Assembly (NCBI RefSeq): GCF_018847975.1
Contig: NZ_CP072597.1
Span: 310,001 to 374,000 of the forward strand
From: Lysobacter sp. K5869
Lineage (GTDB): Bacteria > Pseudomonadota > Gammaproteobacteria > Xanthomonadales > Xanthomonadaceae
DNA: 64,000 bases
Direction: 5' to 3'
A program made the translations under genes and the position numbers. A model generated the notes under the pieces. That model saw only the letters and a list, made by a program, of their open reading frames with translations, did not search any database and had not been told where the DNA came from. The number at the start of each line of letters is the position of its first letter. Position 1 is the first letter of the stretch. Below are positions 1-7,826 of this stretch, in pieces.

Positions 1-59
1 AACGCATTGCCGCTCAGCAACGCCGCGGCCAACAGGCAGTACATACGACGGGCTTTCAT
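1..59 (-). CDS. Exported protein, N-terminal fragment (runs off the window)
   Basis: Only the first 19 codons are present. They start MKARRMYCLLAAALLSGNA, a positive n-region followed by a hydrophobic core, which is the start of a Sec signal peptide or lipoprotein signal. A GAGGA Shine-Dalgarno sits just upstream of the ATG at 59. It lies downstream of the gene at 187-657 in the same direction, so the two may be one transcript. The mature protein is outside the window and its function cannot be said. Confidence 0.6.
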   Translation of the reverse strand, partial: MKARRMYCLLAAALLSGNA

Positions 60-186
60 AGCAGAGTCCTCTTCGTCCATATCAAGGCCACGGGCGAGCG
101 CCCATGGGCGTAGGCTCCGGCCCGTCGCGCTGGAGGCCGGAACAAGAACAACGCGCGATGCGTTGCGGTGCTGCGGGCGATCGGCG

Positions 187-657
187 CTACTGGTCGATCA
201 ACCGGTCCGGGAATGGCTGTTTGCCGGCGAGCACGGCGGCGATTTCGTCGCGGCCGATGCCGTAGATCTTGGAGATCGCTTCGGGCTGCTCGCGCATCTG
301 CTGCAGGCGCTGGCGCTTGAGTTCCTCGCGCGCGTTGGCCGACAGCGCGAGGCCTTGGTTGTAGACGATCTGATGCGGCTTGCCGTCCGGGCCCTTATAG
401 CTTTGCGGCGGCTGCGCTTGCGGCGCGGCGCTGCGCGTTTTCTCGGCCACGACGGCTTGCTGTTGTTGCGGCGTGAGTTGCGGCGCCTCGCCGATCGGCG
501 CTTGCGCCTGCGGCGCGGCGCCGAGGTTCTCGCCTGCGGCCGGCGCGGCTTGCGGCGCCGGCGGTGTGGACGAGTCCCACGGCTTCCAGACGAAGACGCC
601 CAGGATCAAAACGGCGCTGCCGAGCAGCGCCACGGGAAGGCGCGAAGACGCGGCCAT
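187..657 (-). CDS. Membrane-anchored hypothetical protein, Pro/Ala/Gln-rich linker
   Basis: 156 residues. Residues 6-24 form one hydrophobic segment (LPVALLGSAVLILGVFVW), followed by a Pro/Ala/Gln-rich stretch to about residue 85 and a charged C-terminal part with helical character that ends FPDRLIDQ. This suggests a single N-terminal anchor with a periplasmic tail. The ATG at 657 is preceded by AGGGGGA, a strong ribosome site. I do not recognise a family. The next gene downstream (59 to the edge) also starts with a signal sequence, so both may act in the envelope. Confidence 0.75.
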   Translation of the reverse strand: MAASSRLPVALLGSAVLILGVFVWKPWDSSTPPAPQAAPAAGENLGAAPQAQAPIGEAPQLTPQQQQAVVAEKTRSAAPQAQPPQSYKGPDGKPHQIVYNQGLALSANAREELKRQRLQQMREQPEAISKIYGIGRDEIAAVLAGKQPFPDRLIDQ

Positions 658-1330
658 GAATCCCCCTGTTCTTTTTTATCGGACGGTGTGCGGTTACAAC
701 GTTCGAGGTGGCGATGCCGAGGCAATGATCGCAGATGTCGGCTGCGCGCTTTTCTCGTTTTGTATCGCTTACTAACCATCGATAACGTGACAAGGGGCGG
801 CAAAGCGGCCGCGAAAAAACAGCGAATTCGCTTACTGCAAAGCGCAACTCATTCGAATTGAGGCCGGTATCGTTATGCCGATGCAAGCATGAGTGAGGCA
901 GCGTGAGTTACGTTTATGCGCTTGTTTTCACCCGTTTTTAGCAACTCTCGCGATGGCCGATGAGGTGGTTTCGCCGCGTTGAGAATTTATTGATGGCGTC
1001 GTCGCGCGCATCGCGAATGGCGTCGCCGACGCCGCGAGAGCGGCATCGCGAAGCATCGTCGCGCGCGCGCCGCGTATGCGCGCAACCGAGCGGGCCGTCG
1101 CACCGCTCATCGCGAGCGGGAACGCGCGCATCGCGCGGGCGCCGCCGCCGCATCGCACCGGCGCGCGCCGTCGCGTCGCTTGGCCCACGGAGATTGCGAC
1201 CCAGTCGACGCCTTGCTAGCATCGCGCGCCCGGCCGCGGCAGCGCGCGCCGATCCCCCGGCGCCGGCCCTCGGCGCATCACGGCAATGGACGCCGTCGCT
1301 CGGCGTTCGCCCCCAGTTCTAAGGACAGAC
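658..1330. other. Intergenic region with a CpG-dense ATCGCG-rich stretch
   Basis: No convincing gene in 673 bases. The part from about 660 to 985 is relatively AT-rich and probably carries promoters for the leftward gene at 657. From about 985 to 1200 the sequence becomes very dense in CG dinucleotides and repeats the word CATCGCG or close variants at irregular spacing. Open frames here encode only Arg/Ala/Ser-rich low-complexity peptides and are not believable proteins. Confidence 0.5.
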
Positions 1331-1756
1331 ATGGTTTCGATCATCGTAATGGCCGTCTTCGGCGGCCTGTGCGGCCTCGGCTTCCTCGCCGTCATGGCCC
1401 TCATCGCCAAGAACGGCAAACATCAGTTCGACCGCACCGAGTTCGCCTCCGCTCAGGATGTGCACGCGCTCGCCCAAGCCTGGGCCGGCCGCAACGGCTA
1501 CGCGCTCAAGCGCAGCGAAGGCGAGCTGCGCGTCTATCAGAAGGGCACGGGCTTTTTGACCGCGCCGATGTTCCTGGAAGTCGACCGCGCGGGCGGCCGC
1601 TGGTCGCTCAAGAGCTATGTGCGCATCAACGGGCTGATCGTGCAGGGCGACGTCGGCCTGTCCGGCGACGGTTTCCTGGTCAAGCTGCCGCGTTCGTTGG
1701 CGAAGAAGGCGCAGAACGAACTGTATGCCTCGCTCGATCTCGCGCCGCTGAAGTAA
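1331..1756 (+). CDS. Membrane-anchored hypothetical protein
   Basis: 141 residues from the ATG at 1331, chosen because AAGGA lies five bases upstream; the frame is open 15 codons further 5' but without a ribosome site. Residues 1-24 form a transmembrane segment (MVSIIVMAVFGGLCGLGFLA), then a soluble domain of about 115 residues with alternating hydrophobic positions and repeated VDRAGG/RWSLK-like beta strands. I do not recognise the family. The gene is monocistronic: the neighbour on the right is on the other strand. Confidence 0.75.
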   Translation: MVSIIVMAVFGGLCGLGFLAVMALIAKNGKHQFDRTEFASAQDVHALAQAWAGRNGYALKRSEGELRVYQKGTGFLTAPMFLEVDRAGGRWSLKSYVRINGLIVQGDVGLSGDGFLVKLPRSLAKKAQNELYASLDLAPLK

Positions 1757-1951
1757 GCGCGGTTTTCGCGCCCGGCGCCACGGCGCCGGGCGCTATGTCC
1801 GGATCGTCCGGACTGAGGCGCGTCTCCAGCGCAGCTGCGTGTTCGGCCTCTCATCGACGCGGCGCGACGCCGTTTCCCGCATCGCCAGCGCGCTCCTCGC
1901 CCGGCGAACAGCGGCCATGGCGGCCGACGGTTCGCCGCGCCGCGGCCGCGA

Positions 1952-2212
1952 TCACCGCCGCCGCCACTCCGCCCCGCCGCGGCCCGGCGCGCCGATGAAC
2001 ACCGCTTCGCGGTCCATGCGCCCGTCGAAGCGTTCCACCCATACCTCGGTATGCCCGCCGGTGTCCTGGCTCTGTCGGCGCGCGCGCACGCGCGCGGCGG
2101 CGCGGGCGATGTCGCGGTTGGGGAAAGCGATCTCCTGCGCGCCGTTGATGCGCAGCCGCCACAAGCGCGGGGCGTGCGACACGACTTCGTAAATCGTCAC
2201 CAGCGTGGACAT
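1952..2212 (-). CDS. Small hypothetical protein, DUF2188-like
   Basis: 86 residues starting MSTLVTIYEVVSHAPRLWRL. GGAG five bases before the ATG at 2212 decides this start over an in-frame position at 2260. The layout, a short beta-rich segment followed by a helix with regularly spaced Ala/Arg (ARAAARVRARRQ) and another strand, resembles DUF2188-type small proteins, but the match is weak and by eye. There is no signal peptide or membrane segment. It diverges from the response regulator at 2455. Confidence 0.6.
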   Translation of the reverse strand: MSTLVTIYEVVSHAPRLWRLRINGAQEIAFPNRDIARAAARVRARRQSQDTGGHTEVWVERFDGRMDREAVFIGAPGRGGAEWRRR

Positions 2213-2309
2213 CGGCACTCCATGCGATTCCGTCGATGCGGGGTGCGGCCACGCTAACAAAGCGCGAACGTGACGGCTGTAGGAAAACCCCGATTCGGCG
2301 TCGGCGCGC

Positions 2310-2370
2310 GTCTACACGGGCGTAGACATCCGGTTACGTAACGTAGGCATCCGCCGACGTTCGCGTCGGC
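2310..2370. promoter_or_regulatory. Three consecutive inverted repeats upstream of the response regulator
   Basis: Between two divergent genes lie three perfect palindromes within 61 bases. GTCTAC-N6-GTAGAC is at 2310-2327. GTTACGTAAC is at 2333-2342. GCCGACG-TTCG-CGTCGGC is at 2353-2370, a 7-bp stem on a TTCG tetraloop. The first two look like dimeric operator sites. The third could be an operator or an RNA hairpin in the leader of the regulator mRNA, 85 bases before its ATG. Which protein binds is unknown; the adjacent NarL-type regulator is the natural candidate. Confidence 0.5.
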
Positions 2371-2454
2371 GCACCGCACTTTGCCCGCGGGCGAGTTGCG
2401 GACCTTGGAAACGGCCTGGACATTCGCTCGCATCATCTACGGAGCGATAGGGAA

Positions 2455-3084
2455 ATGATCCGGGTGTTCATCGTCGACGACCAGCCGCTGGTCCGCCTCG
2501 GGCTGCGCTGGATCCTCGGCGCGCACAGCGACTTCGAGGTGGTCGGCGAAGCCGGCGATCCGCACGAGGCGATCGCGCGCGTGGCGCAGTCGCAGGCGGA
2601 CGTCGCGCTGTGCGGCTTCAATCTGCCCGACGGCGACAGCCTGGGCTTGGTGCGGCGCCTGCTGCACCGCGATCCGGCGCTGCGGATCCTGGTGGTGTCC
2701 GCGGTCGGCGACGGCCCGCTGCCGCGGCGCTTGCTCGCGGCCGGCGCGCTGGGCTACGTGTCGAAATCGCGCGACGGCGCGGTGGTGGTGCGCGCGTTGC
2801 GCGAGGTCGCCGCCGGCCGCCGCTTCATCGACGACTCGCTCGGCGGCCGGCTGCTGTTCGAGTCCTCGCCGTTCGACCGGCTCAGCCCGCGCGAACTGGA
2901 AGTGGCGCGGATGCTGCTGGAAGGCCGGCGCAACCGCGAGATCGCCGCCGCGCTGCGCGTGACCGAATCGACCGTGCGCACCTTGCGCTCGCGCGCGCTG
3001 AGCAAGCTCGACGTGCGCGGCGAAGGCGCGCTGGTGCGGCTGGCGATGGATCACGGCCTGGTCGGCCGCGGCACGAAATGCTGA
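2455..3084 (+). CDS. NarL/LuxR-family response regulator with degenerate receiver
   Basis: 209 residues: receiver domain 1-120, linker, LuxR-type helix-turn-helix about 142-200 (LSPRELEVARMLLEGRRNRE, then TESTVRTLRSRALSKL). Receiver landmarks Asp8/Asp9 (VDDQ), a Ser in VVSAV and Lys in GYVSK are present. The phosphoacceptor position, normally Asp in a DxxLP context, is Gly54 (ALCGFNLPDGD; codon GGC). The protein therefore probably cannot be phosphorylated in the classical way and may work as a ligand-, dimer- or level-controlled regulator. No histidine kinase lies nearby. A GGGA ribosome site precedes the ATG at 2455. The following LysR gene converges on it. Confidence 0.9.
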   Translation: MIRVFIVDDQPLVRLGLRWILGAHSDFEVVGEAGDPHEAIARVAQSQADVALCGFNLPDGDSLGLVRRLLHRDPALRILVVSAVGDGPLPRRLLAAGALGYVSKSRDGAVVVRALREVAAGRRFIDDSLGGRLLFESSPFDRLSPRELEVARMLLEGRRNREIAAALRVTESTVRTLRSRALSKLDVRGEGALVRLAMDHGLVGRGTKC

Positions 3085-3093
3085 AAACTCCGC

Positions 3094-4014
3094 TCAGCCT
3101 TGGGGATCGGCCCACGGCGCATGCGCGAACTTGCGCGCCAGATAGTCGATCAGCGCCTGCACCCGCGCCGGCCGCGCGCGGCCCGGCGGCGTCACCACGT
3201 GCAGCGCGATCGGCGGCGGCGCCCACTGCGGCATCACCACCTCCAAACGCCCGTCGCGCAATTCCCGCCAGACCAGGAACTCGGGCTGCAGCGCCAGCCC
3301 CAGCCCCGCCAGCAACGCCGGATTGAGCGCCTCGGCGTTGTTGACCCGCAGCGGCGCCGGCACGCTCAGGGAAAAATCGCCGTGGCGCGGGTGATGGAAG
3401 CGCCATGCGTTGCCGAAGCGCGAGTGGGCGTAGGCCAGCGCGCTGTGTTCGGCCAACTCGCGCGGATGGTTGGGGCGGCCGCGCGCGTCCAGATACGCCG
3501 GCGCGCCGACCAGCAGGATGCGCACGCCGCACAAACGCCGCGCCAGCAGGCTCGAATCGGCCAGCGCGGAAATGCGCAAGGCGAGGTCGTAGCCGCCGCC
3601 GACCAGATCGGTCACGCCGTCGTCGAAGTCGATGTCCAGCGCGACCTCGGGAAACTCCGCCATGAATTCCGGCAACAGCGGCGCCAAATGGGCGATGCCG
3701 AACGACATCGGCGCGGCCAGCCGCACCCGCCCGCGCGGGCTGCGCGCCTGCGCGGTGACCTCGGACTCGACCGCCTCGCCCTCGGCCAAGATCCGCGCGG
3801 CGCGTTCGAGCGCGCCGCGGCCGCTCTCGGTCAGCGAAATCCGCCGCGAGGTGCGGTGCAGCAGGCTAGTCTTGAGCCGGGTCTCCAGGCGCGTCACCGC
3901 CTTGGACACGGTCGCCTGCGACAGGCTCAGCTCCTCGGCCGCGCGGGCGAAGGAGCCCAGTTCGGCGACCTTGGCGAAGATCGCCCAGGCTTCCAGGTCG
4001 GGCAGTCGGATCAT
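3094..4014 (-). CDS. LysR-family transcriptional regulator
   Basis: 306 residues, the usual family length. The winged helix-turn-helix is at about 5-64 ([20 protein letters not shown]). The substrate-binding domain (about 90-295) has the typical [16 protein letters not shown] and AYLDARGRP strands of the group related to DsdC/CrgA regulators. It diverges from the pirin and alpha/beta-hydrolase genes on the right, a common arrangement in which the LysR protein controls a small quinone or aromatic-stress operon. The 99-base gap contains a long inverted repeat that is a likely operator. Confidence 0.93.
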   Translation of the reverse strand: MIRLPDLEAWAIFAKVAELGSFARAAEELSLSQATVSKAVTRLETRLKTSLLHRTSRRISLTESGRGALERAARILAEGEAVESEVTAQARSPRGRVRLAAPMSFGIAHLAPLLPEFMAEFPEVALDIDFDDGVTDLVGGGYDLALRISALADSSLLARRLCGVRILLVGAPAYLDARGRPNHPRELAEHSALAYAHSRFGNAWRFHHPRHGDFSLSVPAPLRVNNAEALNPALLAGLGLALQPEFLVWRELRDGRLEVVMPQWAPPPIALHVVTPPGRARPARVQALIDYLARKFAHAPWADPQG

Positions 4015-4020
4015 GTCGTT

Positions 4021-4057
4021 TTTAGAAAGAATGGTTTTCTATCGTTTCTATTCTAAA
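4021..4057. promoter_or_regulatory. LysR operator candidate (LysR/pirin intergenic)
   Basis: An AT-rich island in very GC-rich surroundings, with outer arms TTTAGAA (4021-4027) and TTCTAAA (4051-4057) that are exact reverse complements, and several TTTCTA-like words inside. Position between a LysR gene and its divergent target is where LysR dimers usually bind. The span of 37 bases fits two half-site pairs. Confidence 0.5.
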
Positions 4058-4113
4058 CCCAATCCCGTCGGCCTATCGTGTCCCCATCGCCTCGCACACA
4101 AGGAAACGCCGAC

Positions 4114-4815
4114 ATGATCGAACTGCGCCCCTACGCCAGCCTCGGCGGCGAAAACCACGGCTGGCTCGACGCCAAGCACCACTTCTCCTTCGCCGGCTAC
4201 CGCGACGCCCAGCGCATGGGCTGGGGCGCGCTGCGGGTCTGGAACGACGACACCATCGCCGCCAACACCGGCTTCCCGCCGCACTCGCACGCCGACATGG
4301 AGATCATCACCTACGTCCGCGACGGCGCGATCAGCCACCAGGACAACCTGGGCAACCGCGGCCGCACCGAAGCCGGCGACGTGCAGGTGATGAGCGCGGG
4401 CAGCGGCATCCAGCACGCCGAATACAACCTGGAAGCGGCGACCACCCGCATCTTCCAGATCTGGATCATCCCCGACGCCCGCGGCGGCGCGCCGACCTGG
4501 GGCGCCAAGCCCTTCCCCAAGGACGACCGCGCCGGGCGCTTCGTGGTGTTGGCCAGCGGCATCGACGGCGACGAAGACGCGCTGCCGATCCGCGCCAACG
4601 CCCGCGTGCTGGGCCTGACCCTCGCCCAAGGCGAAACCGCCGAGTACGCCTTCGACGGCGAGCGCTACGGTTATCTGGTGCCCGCCAAGGGCCGGATCGA
4701 AGTCAACGGCGTCGCGGCGAACGCCCGCGACGGCATCGCCATCCGCGGCGAAGCGCGCATCCGCGTGACCGCTACCGAAGACGCCGAACTGGTGCTGGTC
4801 GACACCGCACCGTAA
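4114..4815 (+). CDS. Pirin family protein (YhhW-like, possible quercetin dioxygenase)
   Basis: 233 residues of the bicupin pirin family. The N-terminal cupin carries the metal ligands His57, His59 ([18 protein letters not shown]), His101 and Glu103 ([10 protein letters not shown]). Family members bind Fe or another divalent metal; YhhW-like members cleave quercetin, while others act as redox cofactors. AAGGA at 4100-4104 serves the ATG at 4114. It is probably co-transcribed with the alpha/beta hydrolase 112 bases downstream and controlled by the divergent LysR regulator. It is a cytoplasmic protein with no signal sequence. Confidence 0.92.
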   Translation: MIELRPYASLGGENHGWLDAKHHFSFAGYRDAQRMGWGALRVWNDDTIAANTGFPPHSHADMEIITYVRDGAISHQDNLGNRGRTEAGDVQVMSAGSGIQHAEYNLEAATTRIFQIWIIPDARGGAPTWGAKPFPKDDRAGRFVVLASGIDGDEDALPIRANARVLGLTLAQGETAEYAFDGERYGYLVPAKGRIEVNGVAANARDGIAIRGEARIRVTATEDAELVLVDTAP

Positions 4816-4927
4816 CCGCCGCGCGTCACTTTCATCGCTGCACCCGCGCCGTCCACACCGCGGCGGCGCCTCTCTCTCTCGTTCCTCGTCGCCAGTCCTC
4901 TCCTCCCCAACTTCGGAGCCCCACCCC

Positions 4928-5758
4928 ATGGCCACCTTCACCACCCGCGACGACGTGCAGATCTACTTCAAGGACTGGGGCCCGCGCGACGGCGCGCCGG
5001 TCGTCTTCAGCCACGGCTGGCCGCTGAGCTCGGACAGCTGGGAATCGCAGATGTTCTTCCTGGCCTCGCACGGCTACCGCGTCATCGCCCACGACCGTCG
5101 CGGCCACGGCCGTTCCAGCCAGCCCTGGGACGGCAACGACATGGACCACTACGCCGACGATCTGGCGCAGTTGCTCGAACACCTCGATATCCGCGGCGCC
5201 GCGCTGTTCGGCTTCTCCACCGGCGGCGGCGAAGTGGCGCGCTACATCGGCCGCCACGGCACCGCGCGGGTCGCGAAGGCCGGTTTGATCTCGGCGGTGC
5301 CGCCGCTGATGCTCAAGACCGACGCCAACCCGGGCGGCCTGCCGCTGGAGGTGTTCGACGGCCTGCGCGCCGGCTCGATCAAGGACCGCTCGCAGCTGTA
5401 CCGCGACATCGCCAGCGGCCCGTTCTTCGGCTTCAACCGCGAAGGCGCCGCGCCGTCGCAGGGCATGATCGATTCGTTCTGGATGCAAGGCATGTGGGGC
5501 GGCCATAAGAACACCTACGACTCCATCGCCGCGTTCTCGGCCACCGATTTCACCGAAGACCTGAAGAAGTTCGACGTGCCGACCTTGATCGTGCACGGCG
5601 ACGACGATCAGATCGTCCCGATCGACGCCGCCGGCCGCGCCTCGGCCAAGCTGGTCAAGAACAGCAAGCTGATCGTGTATCCGGGCGCGCCGCACGGCCT
5701 GACCGATACGCACAAGGACAAGCTCAACCAAGACCTGCTCGACTTCCTGAAGTCCTGA
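4928..5758 (+). CDS. Alpha/beta hydrolase, non-haem chloroperoxidase type
   Basis: 276 residues, close to the family standard of 273-278. The oxyanion motif is HGWPLSS (29-35), the nucleophile is Ser97 in GFSTGGGE, the acid is about Asp227 in HGDDDQIVP, and the base is His256 in GAPHGLTD. These cofactor-free perhydrolases hydrolyse esters and can make peracids that halogenate in vitro; the physiological substrate is generally not known. The pairing with pirin and a LysR gene suggests a role with aromatic or quinone compounds. It is followed by a REP-like repeat pair. Confidence 0.9.
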   Translation: MATFTTRDDVQIYFKDWGPRDGAPVVFSHGWPLSSDSWESQMFFLASHGYRVIAHDRRGHGRSSQPWDGNDMDHYADDLAQLLEHLDIRGAALFGFSTGGGEVARYIGRHGTARVAKAGLISAVPPLMLKTDANPGGLPLEVFDGLRAGSIKDRSQLYRDIASGPFFGFNREGAAPSQGMIDSFWMQGMWGGHKNTYDSIAAFSATDFTEDLKKFDVPTLIVHGDDDQIVPIDAAGRASAKLVKNSKLIVYPGAPHGLTDTHKDKLNQDLLDFLKS

Positions 5759-5768
5759 CGGAATCGGC

Positions 5769-5923
5769 CTGTAGGAGCGGCGTAAGCCGCGACCCAACGA
5801 AGCAGCGAACGAAAGCGCACTCCCCCGAAGCCCGGCCCATCGGCCGCTCCGCGCAGATTCGGCGCTCGGCAACGCAACCTCGCATCGCCAACCGGTCGAT
5901 CGCGGCTCGCATCGCTCCTACAG
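5769..5923. repeat. REP-like inverted repeat pair, diverged
   Basis: The left arm begins CTGTAGGAGCGGCGTAAGCC (5769 onward, 26 bases). The right arm, at 5898-5923 on the opposite strand, begins CTGTAGGAGCGATGCGAGCC. The arms share the CTGTAGGAGCG head but differ in the stem, and lie about 100 bases apart between two genes. The same head occurs in the perfect pair at 17351-17437, so these are members of one dispersed family. Confidence 0.75.
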
Positions 5924-6015
5924 CCCTCCCCGCCCCCACGCATCACTTCCGGCCTACGACACCCCCGAAACCCGCGTGCTAGCGTGCCGCGTCGCCACCT
6001 GCTCCGGGGTTCCGC

Positions 6016-7704
6016 ATGCGCGCCGCACGCTTCGTCCCGTCGTACGCCCTCGCCGCCGCCCTCGCCTGCGGTCCCGCCGTCGCATCGAGCGACGAGCGCG
6101 ACGCCAAGATCGACGCGATCTTCGCGCCCTGGAGCGGCCCCGCCACGCCGGGCTGCGCGCTCGCCATCGCCCGCGACGGCGAACCCGAGCGGATCCGCGG
6201 CTACGGCATGGCCAACCTCGAGCACAGCGTTCCGGTCGCGGCCGATTCGGTGTTCCACGTCGCCTCGATCTCGAAGCAGTTCACCGCCTTCGCCATCGCC
6301 TTGCTGGCCCAGGACGGCAAGCTCTCGCTCGACGACGACGTGCGCAAGTACCTGCCGCAGCTGCCCGACTACGGCAAGCCGATCACCCTCGCGCACCTGC
6401 TCCACCACACCAACGGCCTGCGCGAACAAGGCCAGCTGCTCAACCTGTCGGGCTGGCGCGGCGACGATCTCTACACCCAGGACGACATGCTGGCAGCGCT
6501 GTCGCGGCAGACCCGCACCAATTTCGATCCCGGCGAGGAAGTGCTCTACGGCAACGCCGCCTACACCTTGCTCGCCGAAGTGGTGCGCAACGTTTCGGGC
6601 ATGCCGCTGCGCCGCTTCGCCGACGAGCGCATCTTCCAGCCCTTGGGCATGCGCGACACCCGCTTCCAGGAAGACCACAACGAAGTCGTCGCGCACCGCG
6701 CGCAAGCCTACGCCGCGCGCGAGGGCGGCGGCTGGCGCAGCAGCGTGCCCAACTACGATCACAACGGCTCCACCAGCCTGCTCACCACCGCCGGCGATCT
6801 GCTCAAGTGGCAGCGCAATCTGATCGACGCGCGCGTCGGCGGGGCGAAAGCGCTGGCGGTATTGCGCACCTCGGGCCGCTTGAACGACGGCACCGAAACC
6901 GGCTACGGCGGCGGCCTGCGCTTGCAGGATTACCGCGGCCTGCCCAGCGTCGCCCACGACGGCGCCGACGCGGGTTTCCGCAGCGACGCGGTGCTGTTCC
7001 CCGATCACGGGCTGGCCGTGGTCGCGCTGTGCAACGGCGCATCGATCGCGCCGGGCGAACTCACCCGCAAGGTCGCCGAACTCTATCTGGGCGAACGCAT
7101 GACCCGCCCCGCGTTCGCGCCGGCCGTGCGCTTGCGCCGCACCGATCCGGTCGCATTGGCCGGCAACTACTGGAGCGCGCTCACCGACGAAGTGGTGCGG
7201 CTGGAGTTCAAGGACGGCGCGCTGCGTCAAGTCGGTACGCCGGCCGCGTTCGTGCCGATCGGCGAAGGCGCGTTCCGGCCCGGCGAATCCGACCACCTCT
7301 GGCGTTTCCAAAGCGCGCGCGGCGGCGCGACCGAACTGTCGATCCGCGATTTCTGGCCGACCGTGCGCCGCTTCGCGCGCATCGCCGACCCCGTGCCGCA
7401 AGCCGCCGCATTGCCCGCGTTCGCCGGCCTTTACCGCAGCGCCGAAACCGCGACGACCTACGAAGTGCGCGTCGCCGACGACGGCCGCCTGCGCCTGCAA
7501 TGGCCGCGCGGCTACGTCGTGGCGCTGGACGCGGTCGGCGGCGATCGTTTCCTCGGCTCGCGCGGCACGGTGAGCTTCACCCGCGACGCCGGCGGCGCGG
7601 TGGACGGGCTGACGATCAGCAATCGCCGTCTGCGCCGGTTGCAGGCGCAGCGCTTGCCGGCGCAGGCGGCGAACGAAACCGTCGCGATCGCCGCGCGGCC
7701 GTGA
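6016..7704 (+). CDS. Exported serine hydrolase, class C beta-lactamase fold
   Basis: 562 residues. A signal peptide covers about 1-24 (cleavage after AVASS or nearby). The beta-lactamase/DD-peptidase domain covers about 30-350 with all three catalytic motifs: Ser84-Ile-Ser-Lys87 (VASISKQF), Tyr178-Gly-Asn180 and His314-Asp-Gly316. A C-terminal beta-rich region (about 375-560) matches the lipocalin-like tails often appended to this family. Such enzymes include esterases and D-aminopeptidases; a true beta-lactamase is less likely because the family is broad and the length is well above AmpC's roughly 380. The location is periplasmic. It starts a run of three exported proteins in the same direction. 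Confidence 0.88.
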   Translation: MRAARFVPSYALAAALACGPAVASSDERDAKIDAIFAPWSGPATPGCALAIARDGEPERIRGYGMANLEHSVPVAADSVFHVASISKQFTAFAIALLAQDGKLSLDDDVRKYLPQLPDYGKPITLAHLLHHTNGLREQGQLLNLSGWRGDDLYTQDDMLAALSRQTRTNFDPGEEVLYGNAAYTLLAEVVRNVSGMPLRRFADERIFQPLGMRDTRFQEDHNEVVAHRAQAYAAREGGGWRSSVPNYDHNGSTSLLTTAGDLLKWQRNLIDARVGGAKALAVLRTSGRLNDGTETGYGGGLRLQDYRGLPSVAHDGADAGFRSDAVLFPDHGLAVVALCNGASIAPGELTRKVAELYLGERMTRPAFAPAVRLRRTDPVALAGNYWSALTDEVVRLEFKDGALRQVGTPAAFVPIGEGAFRPGESDHLWRFQSARGGATELSIRDFWPTVRRFARIADPVPQAAALPAFAGLYRSAETATTYEVRVADDGRLRLQWPRGYVVALDAVGGDRFLGSRGTVSFTRDAGGAVDGLTISNRRLRRLQAQRLPAQAANETVAIAARP

Positions 7705-7826
7705 GCGGCGCGGCTCCGGCCATGATAAGCGTCACGTGACCGCGGCGGAGGCGTCGCGCTACAGTCGCGCCGCATTTCGCAAGGCCGCGCGCGCATCGCG
7801 CCGGCCGCACCGGTAAGGAGACACGC

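Noticed and set aside
960..1322. A 120-codon frame in the CpG-dense intergenic block
   Set aside because: Only Arg/Ser/Ala low complexity, no ribosome site, and antisense frames of similar quality exist in the same place.
6016..7704. Calling the beta-lactamase-fold enzyme an AmpC antibiotic-resistance gene
   Set aside because: Motifs fit the broad serine-hydrolase family, but the length of 562 residues and lipocalin-like tail are not those of AmpC, and no ampR lies beside it.
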